The notes under the pieces were generated by a model. That model was not told the origin of the DNA and searched no databases. It was given only the letters and a program-made list of their open reading frames with translations. A stretch of 64,000 bases of DNA from Thermoleophilia bacterium (GTDB taxonomy: Bacteria; Actinomycetota; Thermoleophilia; Gaiellales; Gaiellaceae), in the NCBI GenBank assembly GCA_025936995.1, contig JAICSH010000001.1:1-64000 (forward strand), in the 5' to 3' direction. A program made the position numbers and the translations under genes. Shown here piece by piece: positions 43,140-51,678 of this stretch (positions are counted from its first letter, which is position 1; every line of letters begins with the position of its first letter).

Positions 43140-45784
43140 TTACCAGCTCTTCGCGCGGTGCGGCCGCGACCGCTCCGCCACCCGCACCCGTGCGTCGACC
43201 GCCACGCAGCCGTCGCTCATCGCGAGCACCGGGTTCAGGTCGAGCTCGGCGATCTCCGGCAGGTCGTCGGCGAGGAGGGAGAGGCGCAGGAGGAGGTCGA
43301 CGAGCGCCGCCTCGTCGGCGGGTGGGGCGCCTCGGAAGCCGGCGACGAGCCGGCCTGCCTTGCCCCCCCGGACGAGTTCCAGCGCGTCGAGATCCGTGAG
43401 CGGGGCGAGCCTGAACTGGGCCTCGCCGATCAGCTCGGCGAGCACGCCGCCCGGGCCGAAGGCGACGAGCGGGCCGAAGACCGGATCCTGCACGGCGCCG
43501 GCGAGCAGCTCCGTCCCGCCGCGGAGGAACGGCTGCACGAGCAGCGGCGCGCCGATGCGCTCCGCCGCGCCCAGGACGGCTCCTTCGTCTCCGAGATCGA
43601 GAGCGATGCCGCCCTGCTCGGTCTTGTGCGCGCCGGGCGCGGCCGTCTTGAGGACGACCGGGAAGCCGAGCTCCTCCGCCGCCTCGACCGCCGCGCCCGT
43701 CGTCGCCGCGAGACGCTCCGGCACGAGCGGCACGCCGTACGCGTCGAACAGGCGGCGCGTCTGAGCCGCGTCGAGCCAGTCGCTGCCCGCTTCGAGAGCC
43801 TCACGCACGACCGCCTGGCCCTCTGCGCGGTCGCACTCGAGCTCCGGCACCGTGCCTGCCGGCCTTCGGAGCCACTCTCCACGCTCGGCCGCGCGCCCTA
43901 GGGCGCGCGCCGCTGCTTCGGGATAGCCGAAGCCCGGGACGTTGGCGGAGCCCCGGAGGCTCGGCGGCGCTCCCTTCGCGCTGACGAAGACGCAAAGGAC
44001 GGGCTTGTCCACGCCTGCTGCGGCCTCGCTGATCGCCGCTCCGACAGCCTGCTCGTTGCTCCCGACCGTGGGGACGAAGAGGACGATCGCGGCGTCGAAC
44101 GCCGGATCCGCAAGGATCGGCGGCAACGCTGAGGCGAAGCTCTCGGCGGTCGCGCCGCCAAGCAGGTCGATCGGGTTCGCACTGCTTCCCTCGGCCGGCA
44201 TCACCTCTGCGAGCGCCGTGCGGGTCTCCGCGCCGGGCGGAGCCACCTCGAGACCGGCCGCCTCGCAGGCGTCTGCGGCGAGGATTCCAAGACCGCCCGC
44301 GTTCGTGACGAGTGCGACCCGACGGCCGCGGGGGACGGGCTGCGCGGAGAGCAGCGTCGCCACGTCGATCAGCTCCTCGAGCGTTCGCGCCCGGATGACT
44401 CCCGCCTGGCGGAAGAGCGCGTCGACGGCGACGTCCGAGCCGGCGAGGGCGGCCGTGTGAGAGCCCGCGGCGCGGCTGCCGGCTCCGGTGCTCCCGCCCT
44501 TCAGGGCGAGGATCGGCTTGCGGCGCGCGACCCGCCGGGCGATACGCGAGAAGGCGCGCGGATTACCGAACGACTCGAGGTACTGGACGACCATCTCGGT
44601 CTCGTCGTCGTCCTCCCACCACTCGAGCAGGTCGTTCGACGAGACGTCGGCCTTGTTGCCGATCGACACGAAGGAGGTGACGCCGAGGCCGGTCGACTCC
44701 GCCCGCTCGAGCAGCGCGAGGCCGAGTGCGCCGCTCTGGGACGAGAAGCCGATCTTTCCGGCGGGAAAGCTCCGCGGCGCGAACGTCGCGTTGAGGTGGA
44801 CCGGGGAGGAGGCGATGCCGAGGCAGTTCGGGCCGAGGAGGCGCGCCCCGCGGTCGCGGACGAGCCCGAGGAGCTGCTCCTGCCGCTCCGTTCCGGCGTT
44901 GCCCGTCTCGGCGAACCCCGCGGAGATGACGACGAGCGCCCGGACCCCGGCGGCGAGCGCGTCTTCTGCCGCTGCGAGCACCTGCTCGCCGGGGACGCAG
45001 ATGACCGCGAGGTCGATGGTCTCCTCGACGTCGGTCACGGACCGGTAGCCGTGGACTCCGGCGACGGGATCTCCCTTCCGGTTCACCGGGTAGACGGAGC
45101 CCGCGAAGTCGCCGGTGAGGATGTTGCGGAAGAGCTCCCCGCCGATCGAGCCGCGGCGCCGGGAGGCCCCGATCACCGCGACCGAGCGCGGCAGGAAGAA
45201 GGGCTCGAGCGAAGCGCGCACCGCGACGTGGTCACGGCTTGCGACGTGCTCCCGGTAGCCGTGCGTCGGAGCGATCGGGAACCGGATTTCGAGCTCCCCG
45301 CCTTCGGCCGCGCGGGTCACGGCGAAGCCGGCGTCGCGGAAGACGCCGTGCATCGCGGCGTTCTCGTGCAGCACCTCCGCAACGAACTCCTCGATCCCGG
45401 CCTCCGCCGCCCGCGCCGCGAGGCGCTCTAGCAGGCGCGTGCCGATGCCCCGCCGCTGGAAGTCGTCGCCCACGGCGAACGCGACCTCGGCGGCGTGCGG
45501 GTCGCGGAGCTTGACCCAGTTCGCGAGCGCGACGATGCGGCCGTCGAGCGATCCGAGCAGCGCGCCGCGCTCGTCCCAGTCGGGATCGAGCACCGTCTCC
45601 ACGAGCTTCGGCCCGAGCGCGGGGAAGCCGTGGAAGCGGAGGTAGCGGCTCTGATCGGAGAGGGCGGAGAAGAACTCGACGAGTGCCGCGGCATCCTCCG
45701 CGGCGGGGGCCTGAGCCGTAGCGTCGACCCGTCGCGGAGGATGACGTCCGTCGTCGCGGAGGCGTCCGTGTGGGTGGCGCTCAC
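43140..45784 (-). CDS. GNAT-acyl/acetyl-CoA synthetase (ADP-forming) fusion, with apparent frameshift
   Basis: Bifunctional protein of about 880 residues. An N-terminal GNAT domain (loop RRGIGTRLLERL) is followed by the CoA-binding fold (SVAVIGASRRRGSIGGELF), a succinyl-CoA-ligase-like domain with SQSGALGLALLE, and an ATP-grasp domain (VVLKTAAPGAHKTEQGGIAL). Such proteins interconvert acetyl-CoA + ADP and acetate + ATP or act as protein acetyltransferases. GTG 45784 overlaps the stop of the stress-protein gene and opens SATHTDASATTDVILRDG; a one-base deletion in the G run at 45705-45709 then moves the reading frame, which continues from AAEDAAALVEFF. The longest intact frame starts only at 45602. 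Confidence 0.88.
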
Positions 45785-46260
45785 GCGGCCGCCGCGTGGT
45801 CGGCTGCCTGCTCCTTCGAGCGGACGACGAGTACCGGGCACGGAGCGGAGTGCACGAGCCCTGTCGAGACGCTCCCGGAGAGGAGCCGACGTGCGGCGCC
45901 CCAGCCGTGGGAGCCGACGACGATCAGCTGCGCGTCGCGCTCACCTGCGATGCGGCAGATCTCGTCGACTGCAAGTCCGTCAGCGGCGATGGTGGTGCAC
46001 CTCAGACCGGCAGCGCACGCGGTGGCCGCGATCGTGGCCAGGACCTTCTCCACGCGGTGCCGTTCCGCTTGGGTCAGCTCGGCGACGATGTCGGAGTACC
46101 CGTAGGCGGCGTAGCCGAGAGTGGGGAGCACGGCGTGCGCGACGGAGAGGACGAGAAGCGGAGCCTCGAGGTGCTGCGCTAGCTGGAACGCTTCGCGCTG
46201 GGCCCCCGCCGCGGAGGGCGAGCCGTCGGTCGCAAACAGGATCGGTCTCGTGTCGTTCAT
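45781..46260 (-). CDS. Universal stress protein (UspA family)
   Basis: A 159-residue single Usp domain. The N-terminal strand ILFATDGSPSAA and the ATP-binding loop VVGSHGWGAARRLLSGSVSTGLV (quoted as VVGSHGWGAARRLL) with the G-x2-G-x9-G pattern are present, so it should bind ATP. AAGGAGG lies before ATG 46260, a strong ribosome site. Its stop overlaps the start of the acyl-CoA synthetase gene, making a two-gene unit. Usp proteins are prominent members of hypoxia regulons in actinobacteria. Confidence 0.93.
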   Translation of the reverse strand: MNDTRPILFATDGSPSAAGAQREAFQLAQHLEAPLLVLSVAHAVLPTLGYAAYGYSDIVAELTQAERHRVEKVLATIAATACAAGLRCTTIAADGLAVDEICRIAGERDAQLIVVGSHGWGAARRLLSGSVSTGLVHSAPCPVLVVRSKEQAADHAAAA

Positions 46261-46396
46261 CTCAGGCCTCCTTCTCGAGGATCATGGAAACAGTGTTCGT
46301 GCAGGCGAATGCGGCTGCATCCGGGCGAGGCCGACGCGTGCTGCGGGAAACCACGGAGCCGGCTTCGGTGCGCCTTCCGATGCCGGAGGCGTGGCG

Positions 46397-46416
46397 GAAA
46401 GCGACGATTTCCCTGT
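46397..46416 (-). promoter_or_regulatory. Candidate regulator site between the two usp genes
   Basis: On the minus strand ACAGGGAAATCGTCGCTTTC matches 13 of 20 bases of the gap site, including CAGGGA and TCG-CG. It is 21-40 bases upstream of the plus-strand usp start and about 140 upstream of the other usp gene. Confidence 0.35.
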
Positions 46417-46436
46417 CGAAGGAAAGGACAGAGACC

Positions 46437-46892
46437 ATGTTCGAGACGATCGTGTGGGCAACCGACGGCTCGGATCTCGCCGACGGCGCGCTCGAGCACG
46501 TTCGCAAGCTCGCCGAGGTTCACGGGTCCCGCATCGTCGCCGTGCACGCCAACGAGTTGCTGCAGGGCCGGTTCGGCGGCGCGTCGCTGCTCGCGGACGA
46601 GCCCGACATCCGGGAGAAGCTCGAGAGCCAACTGGGCGAGCTTCGCAGCGACGGGTTCGACGCGAGCCTGGAGATCCGCACGGGCAGTCAGGACGCCGCG
46701 ACGCCCGTGGAAGGGGCCGCGCAGGACTATGAGGCCGAACTGATCGTGGTCGGCACGCACGGCCGCGGCGGAGTTGCCGCCGCTCTCATGGGCAGCGTGG
46801 CCCGCTCGCTCTGCCACACGGCGCAGCGGCCGGTTCTCGTCGTGCCGCCGGCAAGCCGGGTCGAGCAGCCCGCGAAGCTGACGACCGCGTAG
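46437..46892 (+). CDS. Universal stress protein (UspA family), second copy
   Basis: A 151-residue Usp domain in the opposite orientation to the first copy. IVWATDGSDLADGALEHVRK opens the fold and VVGTHGRGGVAAALMGSVAR is the nucleotide loop. It is only distantly similar to the neighbouring copy, so this is not a recent duplication. GGAAAGGA upstream of ATG 46437 is the ribosome site. A hairpin terminator follows directly. Confidence 0.93.
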   Translation: MFETIVWATDGSDLADGALEHVRKLAEVHGSRIVAVHANELLQGRFGGASLLADEPDIREKLESQLGELRSDGFDASLEIRTGSQDAATPVEGAAQDYEAELIVVGTHGRGGVAAALMGSVARSLCHTAQRPVLVVPPASRVEQPAKLTTA

Positions 46893-46904
46893 CACGCAGT
46901 AGGA

Positions 46905-46939
46905 GAGGGCGGCACCCTTCGGCAGGCGCCGCCCTCTTT
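46905..46939. terminator. Bidirectional terminator between usp and adh
   Basis: GAGGGCGGC (46905-46913) pairs perfectly with GCCGCCCTC (46928-46936), followed by TTTC on the plus strand. It lies between two converging genes and can serve both. Confidence 0.8.
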
Positions 46940-46946
46940 CGTGCTG

Positions 46947-48038
46947 CTAGGCGGTGACGGGTACCGCGTGCTGCTCGAGTAGCTCGTGCCCGACCTTCTC
47001 GGCCTCGAGCACGACCTTGAGTGCGCCGGTCTCGGCTGCTGCCCCGAAGACGTCGTACGCCTGCTCCGCGTCGCCGAGGACGAAGCGATGCGTGGCGAAC
47101 GGCGTCGGGTCGAGGCGTCCCGTCTCGATCAGCTTGAGGAGCTTCGGCGTCGTCGTCGTGTCGACGAGGCCCGTCGTGATCAGGACGTCGCGGATCCACA
47201 GCTTCTCGAGGTGGAGCGTCGCGGAGTGGCCGTGCACGCCGACGTTCGCAACGCGGCCGCCCGGGCGAATCAGCTCGGTGCAGAGCTCGAACGTCTCCGG
47301 CACGCCGACCGCCTCGATGGCGACGTCCGCTCCGAGACCGTCCTTGAGCTCCATCACCTTCGCGATGGCATCCTCCCGGCCGTTGTCGATCAGGACGTCG
47401 GCGCCGAACTCGAGCGCCTTCTCGAGTCTCGACGCGTCGAGGTCGATCGCCACGATCCGGCCCGGCGAGTGGAGCTGTGCGGTCATGATCACCGCGAGCC
47501 CGATTGGTCCTGCGCCGACCACCGCAACCGTGTCGCCCGGCTCGACGCCGCCGTTGAGGACGCCGACCTCGTACGCGGTCGGGAGGATGTCGGCCAGGAA
47601 GAGCACCTGCTCGTCCGAAAGCACCTCCGGCACCTTGTAGACCGAGGTGTCGGCGAACGGCACGCGTGCGTACTCGGCCTGGAGCCCGTCGATGAGGTGG
47701 CCGAAGATCCAGCCCCCTCCTCCGGTGCAGAGCCCGTAGTGCCCCTCCTTGCAGAAGCGACAGCGACCGCACGAGGTGATGCAGGAGACCAGGACGCGGT
47801 CCCCCGGTTCGAGCGTCGTGACGGCATTTCCGGTCTCGACCACGGTGCCGACCGCCTCGTGACCGAGGATCGTGCCCGGCTGGACCTCCGGGACATCACC
47901 CTTGAGGATGTGGAGGTCGGTGCCGCAGATCGTGGACGAATCGATCTTGACGATGGCGTCCGTCGGCGCCTGAATGGTCGGGTCGGGAACGTCCTCCCAG
48001 GCTCGCTGGCCCGGCCCGTGATACACGAGCGCTTTCAT
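46947..48038 (-). CDS. Zinc-dependent alcohol dehydrogenase (MDR family)
   Basis: A 363-residue medium-chain dehydrogenase. The catalytic zinc ligands are in STICGTDLH and GHEAVGTVVE; the four structural-zinc cysteines are in CGRCRFCKEGHYGLC (near residues 92-106). The NAD(P) fold is VAVVGAGPIGLAVIM. The sequence resembles the tetrameric secondary alcohol/aldehyde dehydrogenases of actinobacteria. It could re-oxidise NADH by reducing aldehydes or ketones when oxygen is low. GGAGG before the ATG is a good ribosome site, and a copy of the GGGA motif lies 46-65 bases upstream. Confidence 0.93.
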   Translation of the reverse strand: MKALVYHGPGQRAWEDVPDPTIQAPTDAIVKIDSSTICGTDLHILKGDVPEVQPGTILGHEAVGTVVETGNAVTTLEPGDRVLVSCITSCGRCRFCKEGHYGLCTGGGGWIFGHLIDGLQAEYARVPFADTSVYKVPEVLSDEQVLFLADILPTAYEVGVLNGGVEPGDTVAVVGAGPIGLAVIMTAQLHSPGRIVAIDLDASRLEKALEFGADVLIDNGREDAIAKVMELKDGLGADVAIEAVGVPETFELCTELIRPGGRVANVGVHGHSATLHLEKLWIRDVLITTGLVDTTTTPKLLKLIETGRLDPTPFATHRFVLGDAEQAYDVFGAAAETGALKVVLEAEKVGHELLEQHAVPVTA

Positions 48039-48083
48039 ATCGCGCCTCCTTTCCGTCCCAGTCTCATCGCCTGTTGCGCCTGC

Positions 48084-48103
48084 GGCATCGGCGCTCTCCC
48101 GGA
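48084..48103 (-). promoter_or_regulatory. Candidate regulator site between adh and the kinase gene
   Basis: On the minus strand TCCGGGAGAGCGCCGATGCC shares 16 of 20 bases with the gap site. It lies 46-65 bases from the adh start and 52-71 bases from the kinase start, so it could act in both directions. The perfect palindromic arms CGGG/CCCG at 48113-48125 lie next to it. Confidence 0.45.
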
Positions 48104-48140
48104 GTCGAGGTGCGGGCTTTTCCCGACGGCCGCCAGAGGT

Positions 48141-48146
48141 TAGGGT
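48141..48146 (+). promoter_or_regulatory. Leaderless -10 element of the kinase gene
   Basis: TAGGGT stands 8 bases before ATG 48155; no ribosome site is present. Most other genes of this island have Shine-Dalgarno sequences, so the regulator pair is an exception. Confidence 0.5.
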
Positions 48147-48154
48147 GAGCGCGT

Positions 48155-49801
48155 ATGGACGCGCTGTCCGTCAGCGAAGGGCGGCTGCGCGCGCTGTTCG
48201 CAGCGGGCCTCGCAGTCACTTCGGAGCTGTCGCTGGAGGCCCTCCTCCACCGGCTGGTGCAGACCGCTGCGGAGCTCACGGGCGCTCGCTACGCGGCCCT
48301 CGGCGTGATCGACGCGGGCGGCGCGGAGCTCGAGCAGTTCGTCACGCACGGCATGGATGCAGAGGTCCATGCCGAGATCGGCTCGCTGCCGCGCGGCCGC
48401 GGCATCCTCGGCGTGCTGATCCGCGAGACGACGCCGCTGCGGCTGCACGACCTGTCCGAGGATCCGCGCTCGGTCGGTTTTCCGCCGGGGCATCCGCCCA
48501 TGCACAGCTTCCTCGGCGTCCCGATCCTGCTGCGCGGCGTGGCGTACGGGAACCTCTACCTGACCGAGAAGCAGGGCGGCGAGAACTTCACCGAGGAGGA
48601 CGAGGAGCTCGTCACGCTGCTCGCCGGCCAGGCCGCGGTGGCGATCGAGAACGCCCGCCTCTACGAGGCCTCGACCCGCTGGTCGCGCCAGTTGCAGTCG
48701 CTCGAGGAGGTCGGGAACGCGCTCGCCACCGAGACGGATCTCGAGCGCCTCCTGGACCTCGTCGTCCGGCGGCTCCGCGAGCTGCTCGGCGCCCGGGTCG
48801 TCGCGCTCGCGCTGCCGAGCGGCGAGGACCACCTCCGGTTCGCCGCGGTGGCGGGAGACGAGGCTCGGGACCTGCTCGGCGAGACCATCCCGAGCCTGGA
48901 CTCGAAGAGCGGCCGCGTCCTCGCGCGGCGGCGCAGCGAGCGGATCGACTCCGTGATCGACGACCCCGAGGTGCATCAGGAGGTAACGAGACGGCTCGCC
49001 GCGCGCACCGGCATGTGGGTGCCGCTCACCGTGCGCGACCGGGTGATCGGCGTCCTCGAGATCCACGACAAGGAAAGCGCCGACGCCCGCTTCACGGACG
49101 ACGACCTCCGCCTGGCCGAGACCTTCGCCGCCCGCGCCGCGGTCGCAGTCGAGCTGTCCCAGCGCGTGGTGCGCGACGTCGTTCGCCGCGTGGTCGAGGC
49201 GCAGGAGCTCGAGCGCCGGCGGCTCGCGCGCGAGCTCCACGACGAGACCGGGCAGGCCCTGACGTCGATCCTGCTCGGACTGAAGCCGCTGGAGGAGGCG
49301 CTGGCGGATCACCCGGCCCGCGCAAGCCTCAGCGAGTTGCGGGAGCACGTCGTGCACGCCCTCCAGGATGTCCGGCGGCTCGCCGTCGAGCTCCGTCCTG
49401 CAGTGCTCGACGACTTCGGTCTCGTGCCGGCCCTGGAGCGTCTGGCCGACTCGTTCGCCGAACAGGCCGAGATTCGCGTGGACTTCCATTCGGCGCTCGG
49501 AGCGGCGAGACTGCCGACCGACGTCGAATCCACTCTTTACCGGGTCGTGCAGGAGTCCCTCACAAACATCGTCAAGCACGCGCAGGCGCAGAACGTGAGC
49601 GTCTCGATCTCGCGTAGGGACTCCGCCGTCGTCGCGGTGATCGAGGACGACGGAGCGGGGTTCGATCCGAGGAGCGTGCGCGAGGACGGGTTCGGCTTTC
49701 TCGGCATGCGCGAGCGGCTGGCATTGCTCGACGGCAGGCTGGAGATCGAGTCGCGGCCAGGCGCCGGAACGACGATCGTGGCGGAGGTGCCACTCCCATG
49801 A
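48155..49801 (+). CDS. DosS/DevS-like sensor histidine kinase (GAF-GAF-HisKA_3-HATPase)
   Basis: A 548-residue soluble kinase. GAF-A (about 18-165) contains LTGARYAALGVID, LPRGRGILGVLI, GFPPGHPPMHSFLGVP and YGNLYLTEKQGG, nearly the pattern of mycobacterial DosS/DevS; the histidine before PPM corresponds to the haem ligand region of those sensors. GAF-B covers about 180-335. The phospho-acceptor His is in RELHDETGQALTSIL near residue 361, and VVQESLTNIVKHAQA and DDGAGFD form the ATPase domain. It is predicted to sense oxygen, NO, CO or redox and phosphorylate the adjacent regulator, which overlaps it by ATGA. Confidence 0.92.
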   Translation: MDALSVSEGRLRALFAAGLAVTSELSLEALLHRLVQTAAELTGARYAALGVIDAGGAELEQFVTHGMDAEVHAEIGSLPRGRGILGVLIRETTPLRLHDLSEDPRSVGFPPGHPPMHSFLGVPILLRGVAYGNLYLTEKQGGENFTEEDEELVTLLAGQAAVAIENARLYEASTRWSRQLQSLEEVGNALATETDLERLLDLVVRRLRELLGARVVALALPSGEDHLRFAAVAGDEARDLLGETIPSLDSKSGRVLARRRSERIDSVIDDPEVHQEVTRRLAARTGMWVPLTVRDRVIGVLEIHDKESADARFTDDDLRLAETFAARAAVAVELSQRVVRDVVRRVVEAQELERRRLARELHDETGQALTSILLGLKPLEEALADHPARASLSELREHVVHALQDVRRLAVELRPAVLDDFGLVPALERLADSFAEQAEIRVDFHSALGAARLPTDVESTLYRVVQESLTNIVKHAQAQNVSVSISRRDSAVVAVIEDDGAGFDPRSVREDGFGFLGMRERLALLDGRLEIESRPGAGTTIVAEVPLP

Positions 49802-50439
49802 GCATCCGCGTTCTCGTCGTCGACGACCATGCCGTCGTCCGCAGCGGCCTGAGGCTTCTCCTCGACGCGGAGGACGACATAGAGCCGGTCGGCGAGGCGG
49901 GCAACGGTCGCGATGCCGTGTTCCAGGCCCGTGCCCTGACGCCGGACGTGATCCTCCTCGACGTGGTCATGCCCGACCAGACCGGTCTCGAGGTGCTGCC
50001 GCAGCTCAAGCACGAGAACCCGGAGGTCAAGGTGCTCATCCTCTCGATGCAGGACGAGCCGCGCTACGTCCGCGAGGCGTTCGCGGCGGGTGCGAGCGGA
50101 TACGTCCTCAAGGAGGCAGCCGACACCGAAGTGGTGGCCGCGGTGCGGGAGGTCGCAGGCGGCGGTCGCTACGTGAATCCCGAACTCGGCGCGCGCCTCG
50201 TCGCCGCCGACGCCGAGGCGGCCAAGCGCGCGGAGCAGGACCCGCTCTCGGACCGGGAGCGGGAGGTGCTGCGGCTCCTCGCCCTCGGCCATACGAACCA
50301 GGAGATCGCGAAACAGCTGTACATCTCGGTGCGCACGGCTGAGACGCACCGGGCGCACATCATGCAGAAGCTTCGGCTGCAGACCCGGGCGGACCTGGTC
50401 GCGTACGCGATCGAGCGGGGAGTCCTCGAGCCCGACTGA
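49798..50439 (+). CDS. NarL/DosR-family response regulator
   Basis: A 213-residue regulator: receiver (1-120) with VLVVDDHAVVRSGL, phospho-acceptor in VILLDVVMPDQTGLEVL and the lysine in YVLKEAAD; then a LuxR-type helix-turn-helix (about 148-205) reading PLSDREREVLRLLALGHTN, EIAKQLYISVRTAETHRAHI. It should bind DNA as a dimer after phosphorylation by the kinase upstream. The GGGA sites upstream of gap, usp and adh are its most likely targets, though that is inference. Confidence 0.95.
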   Translation: MSIRVLVVDDHAVVRSGLRLLLDAEDDIEPVGEAGNGRDAVFQARALTPDVILLDVVMPDQTGLEVLPQLKHENPEVKVLILSMQDEPRYVREAFAAGASGYVLKEAADTEVVAAVREVAGGGRYVNPELGARLVAADAEAAKRAEQDPLSDREREVLRLLALGHTNQEIAKQLYISVRTAETHRAHIMQKLRLQTRADLVAYAIERGVLEPD

Positions 50440-50456
50440 GTCCGGGTCGTCGGGCC

Positions 50457-50729
50457 CTATTCGGACGCGTCGTTGAGCAGCTGGTGATAGAGGCTGCGCA
50501 GGGCGTCCGGATCAGCAGACTTCCCGGCCACCTCCAGGCGCTCGCGGATCTCGAGCAGCCAGCCCGCGAGCGGAACGTCCCTTGCGACGTCGACCTGCTC
50601 GAAGGCGCAGCGCCCGTCGAGAACTGCGCCGCCGGCTTCCCAGAACGGACACGAGTCCTCCGGACAGACCCCACGATCGCCGACGGCTGCTTCGAGGGAG
50701 CAGAGCCGCGGTTCCCCGTGCGTGAGCAT
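50457..50729 (-). CDS. Small cysteine-containing protein, unknown function
   Basis: A 90-residue protein. The N-terminal half contains four cysteines, LCSLEAA, GVCPEDSCPFWEAG and GRCAFEQVD, followed by a helical, acidic tail ending in LLNDASE. C-x3-SCPF also occurs in the unlinked protein at 30084-30497, suggesting a shared metal-binding knuckle. ATG 50729 begins the conserved part; the open frame extends to 50813 without better support. It converges on the regulator gene. No family name can be given. Confidence 0.65.
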   Translation of the reverse strand: MLTHGEPRLCSLEAAVGDRGVCPEDSCPFWEAGGAVLDGRCAFEQVDVARDVPLAGWLLEIRERLEVAGKSADPDALRSLYHQLLNDASE

Positions 50730-50816
50730 GACGTCATCGTCGCAGCGGGGGGACCGACCGGCGTCGTGCCGGTCACGGATCGTGGCTGCGGCATTCCCCG
50801 TAACGCCGAGCAATGC

Positions 50817-50844
50817 GCGAGGGCCGCCTTTCGGCGGCCCTCGC
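50817..50844. terminator. 12-base-pair GAAA-loop hairpin
   Basis: On the minus strand GCGAGGGCCGCC-GAAA-GGCGGCCCTCGC is a perfect stem with a GNRA loop, 24 bases beyond the stop of the two-TM membrane protein. It is probably its terminator, although no T run follows. Confidence 0.7.
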
Positions 50845-50867
50845 TGTCCAGCGGTGGAGTCGGGCGC

Positions 50868-51536
50868 TTATGCCACCGGCACCGCAGGAGTCTTGATGCT
50901 CGACCGCCGGAGGAACGAGAGGGCGGTCTGAGGATTGCGGAGGGCTCCGCCGATCGCGAGGATCCCGAATCCGAATCCCGAGAGCAGGAGAGCGATCCCG
51001 ACCACGACCCCGAACAGCCCGAGCTGGCTTGCCATGTAGCTCGTGTTGAGGGCGGTCGTGAGCGCGGTCTCGGTGACCCAGACCTGGCGGGCGCCGTTCG
51101 ACACCGGCTGCTTGGTGGTCGGGTCGATTGCAGCAAAGGCCGCGTTGTCCGTGCCGCCGCCCGGCATCAGCTCTGCCTTCGGCGTTCCGGGCTTGGCCGT
51201 CCAGATGCCCATCTGCGCGTACGTGAAGCCGTGGGTGGACTCCAGCGCGTGGATGTGCATGTACTGCGCCATCAGGCGCGCCCTGTCGCCCGTGTCGATC
51301 TTCTGGTTGGCGACGCTCTTGGTCGGCCATTCCTTGACCGCCGACGCGATGCCTGCCTTCTGCGCCTCGGCCCTGATGGCCGTCGGCGTCATGTCGCCCG
51401 AGCCGACGATGAACTCGTTCGCCAGGCTCTTGTTGACCGTATCCCGGCCGGAGAAGCCCATCGTGACGGCAACGACGCCGAACGCGATGAGGACGGCTGC
51501 CGCGACGAGCCCTCCGATCTCGAATAGCTTGCGCAT
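50868..51536 (-). CDS. Two-TM membrane protein, unknown function
   Basis: A 222-residue protein with a membrane helix at each end (about 5-27 and 172-196) and an exported loop of about 140 residues between them, containing RARLMAQYMHIHALESTHG and PTTKQPVSNGARQVWV. The short cytoplasmic tail ends in IKTPAVPVA. No family is recognised. AAAGGAGT lies before ATG 51536. A GGGA-type motif copy (TCAGGGATTTCCCGC, 51666-51652) lies about 116-130 bases upstream, which groups it with gap and adh. Confidence 0.75.
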   Translation of the reverse strand: MRKLFEIGGLVAAAVLIAFGVVAVTMGFSGRDTVNKSLANEFIVGSGDMTPTAIRAEAQKAGIASAVKEWPTKSVANQKIDTGDRARLMAQYMHIHALESTHGFTYAQMGIWTAKPGTPKAELMPGGGTDNAAFAAIDPTTKQPVSNGARQVWVTETALTTALNTSYMASQLGLFGVVVGIALLLSGFGFGILAIGGALRNPQTALSFLRRSSIKTPAVPVA

Positions 51537-51651
51537 GTCCCGACTCCTTTCCGAACTGAGGTGGTGCATTTCGCAGAAGTGTCGGGTGTCACGCAGCCTG
51601 CGCCATCCGGGCGGCTTCTGAACTCGAGGTCGGACTTCCCTCGCCTCCGTT

Positions 51652-51666
51652 GCGGGAAATCCCTGA
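51652..51666 (-). promoter_or_regulatory. GGGA motif upstream of the two-TM protein
   Basis: On the minus strand TCAGGGATTTCCCGC shares TCAGGGA-TTC with the gap site and is itself quasi-palindromic (GGGA/TCCC). A second weaker copy lies at 51632-51643. Both fall just past the end of the GGDEF-EAL gene. Confidence 0.35.
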
Positions 51667-51678
51667 TGGTTGGGCGCG

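Noticed and set aside
45701-45712. Programmed -1 frameshift in the acyl-CoA synthetase gene
   Set aside because: The C/G run does not form a proper X-XXY-YYZ slippery heptamer in the zero frame and no downstream pseudoknot is evident; a lost base is simpler.
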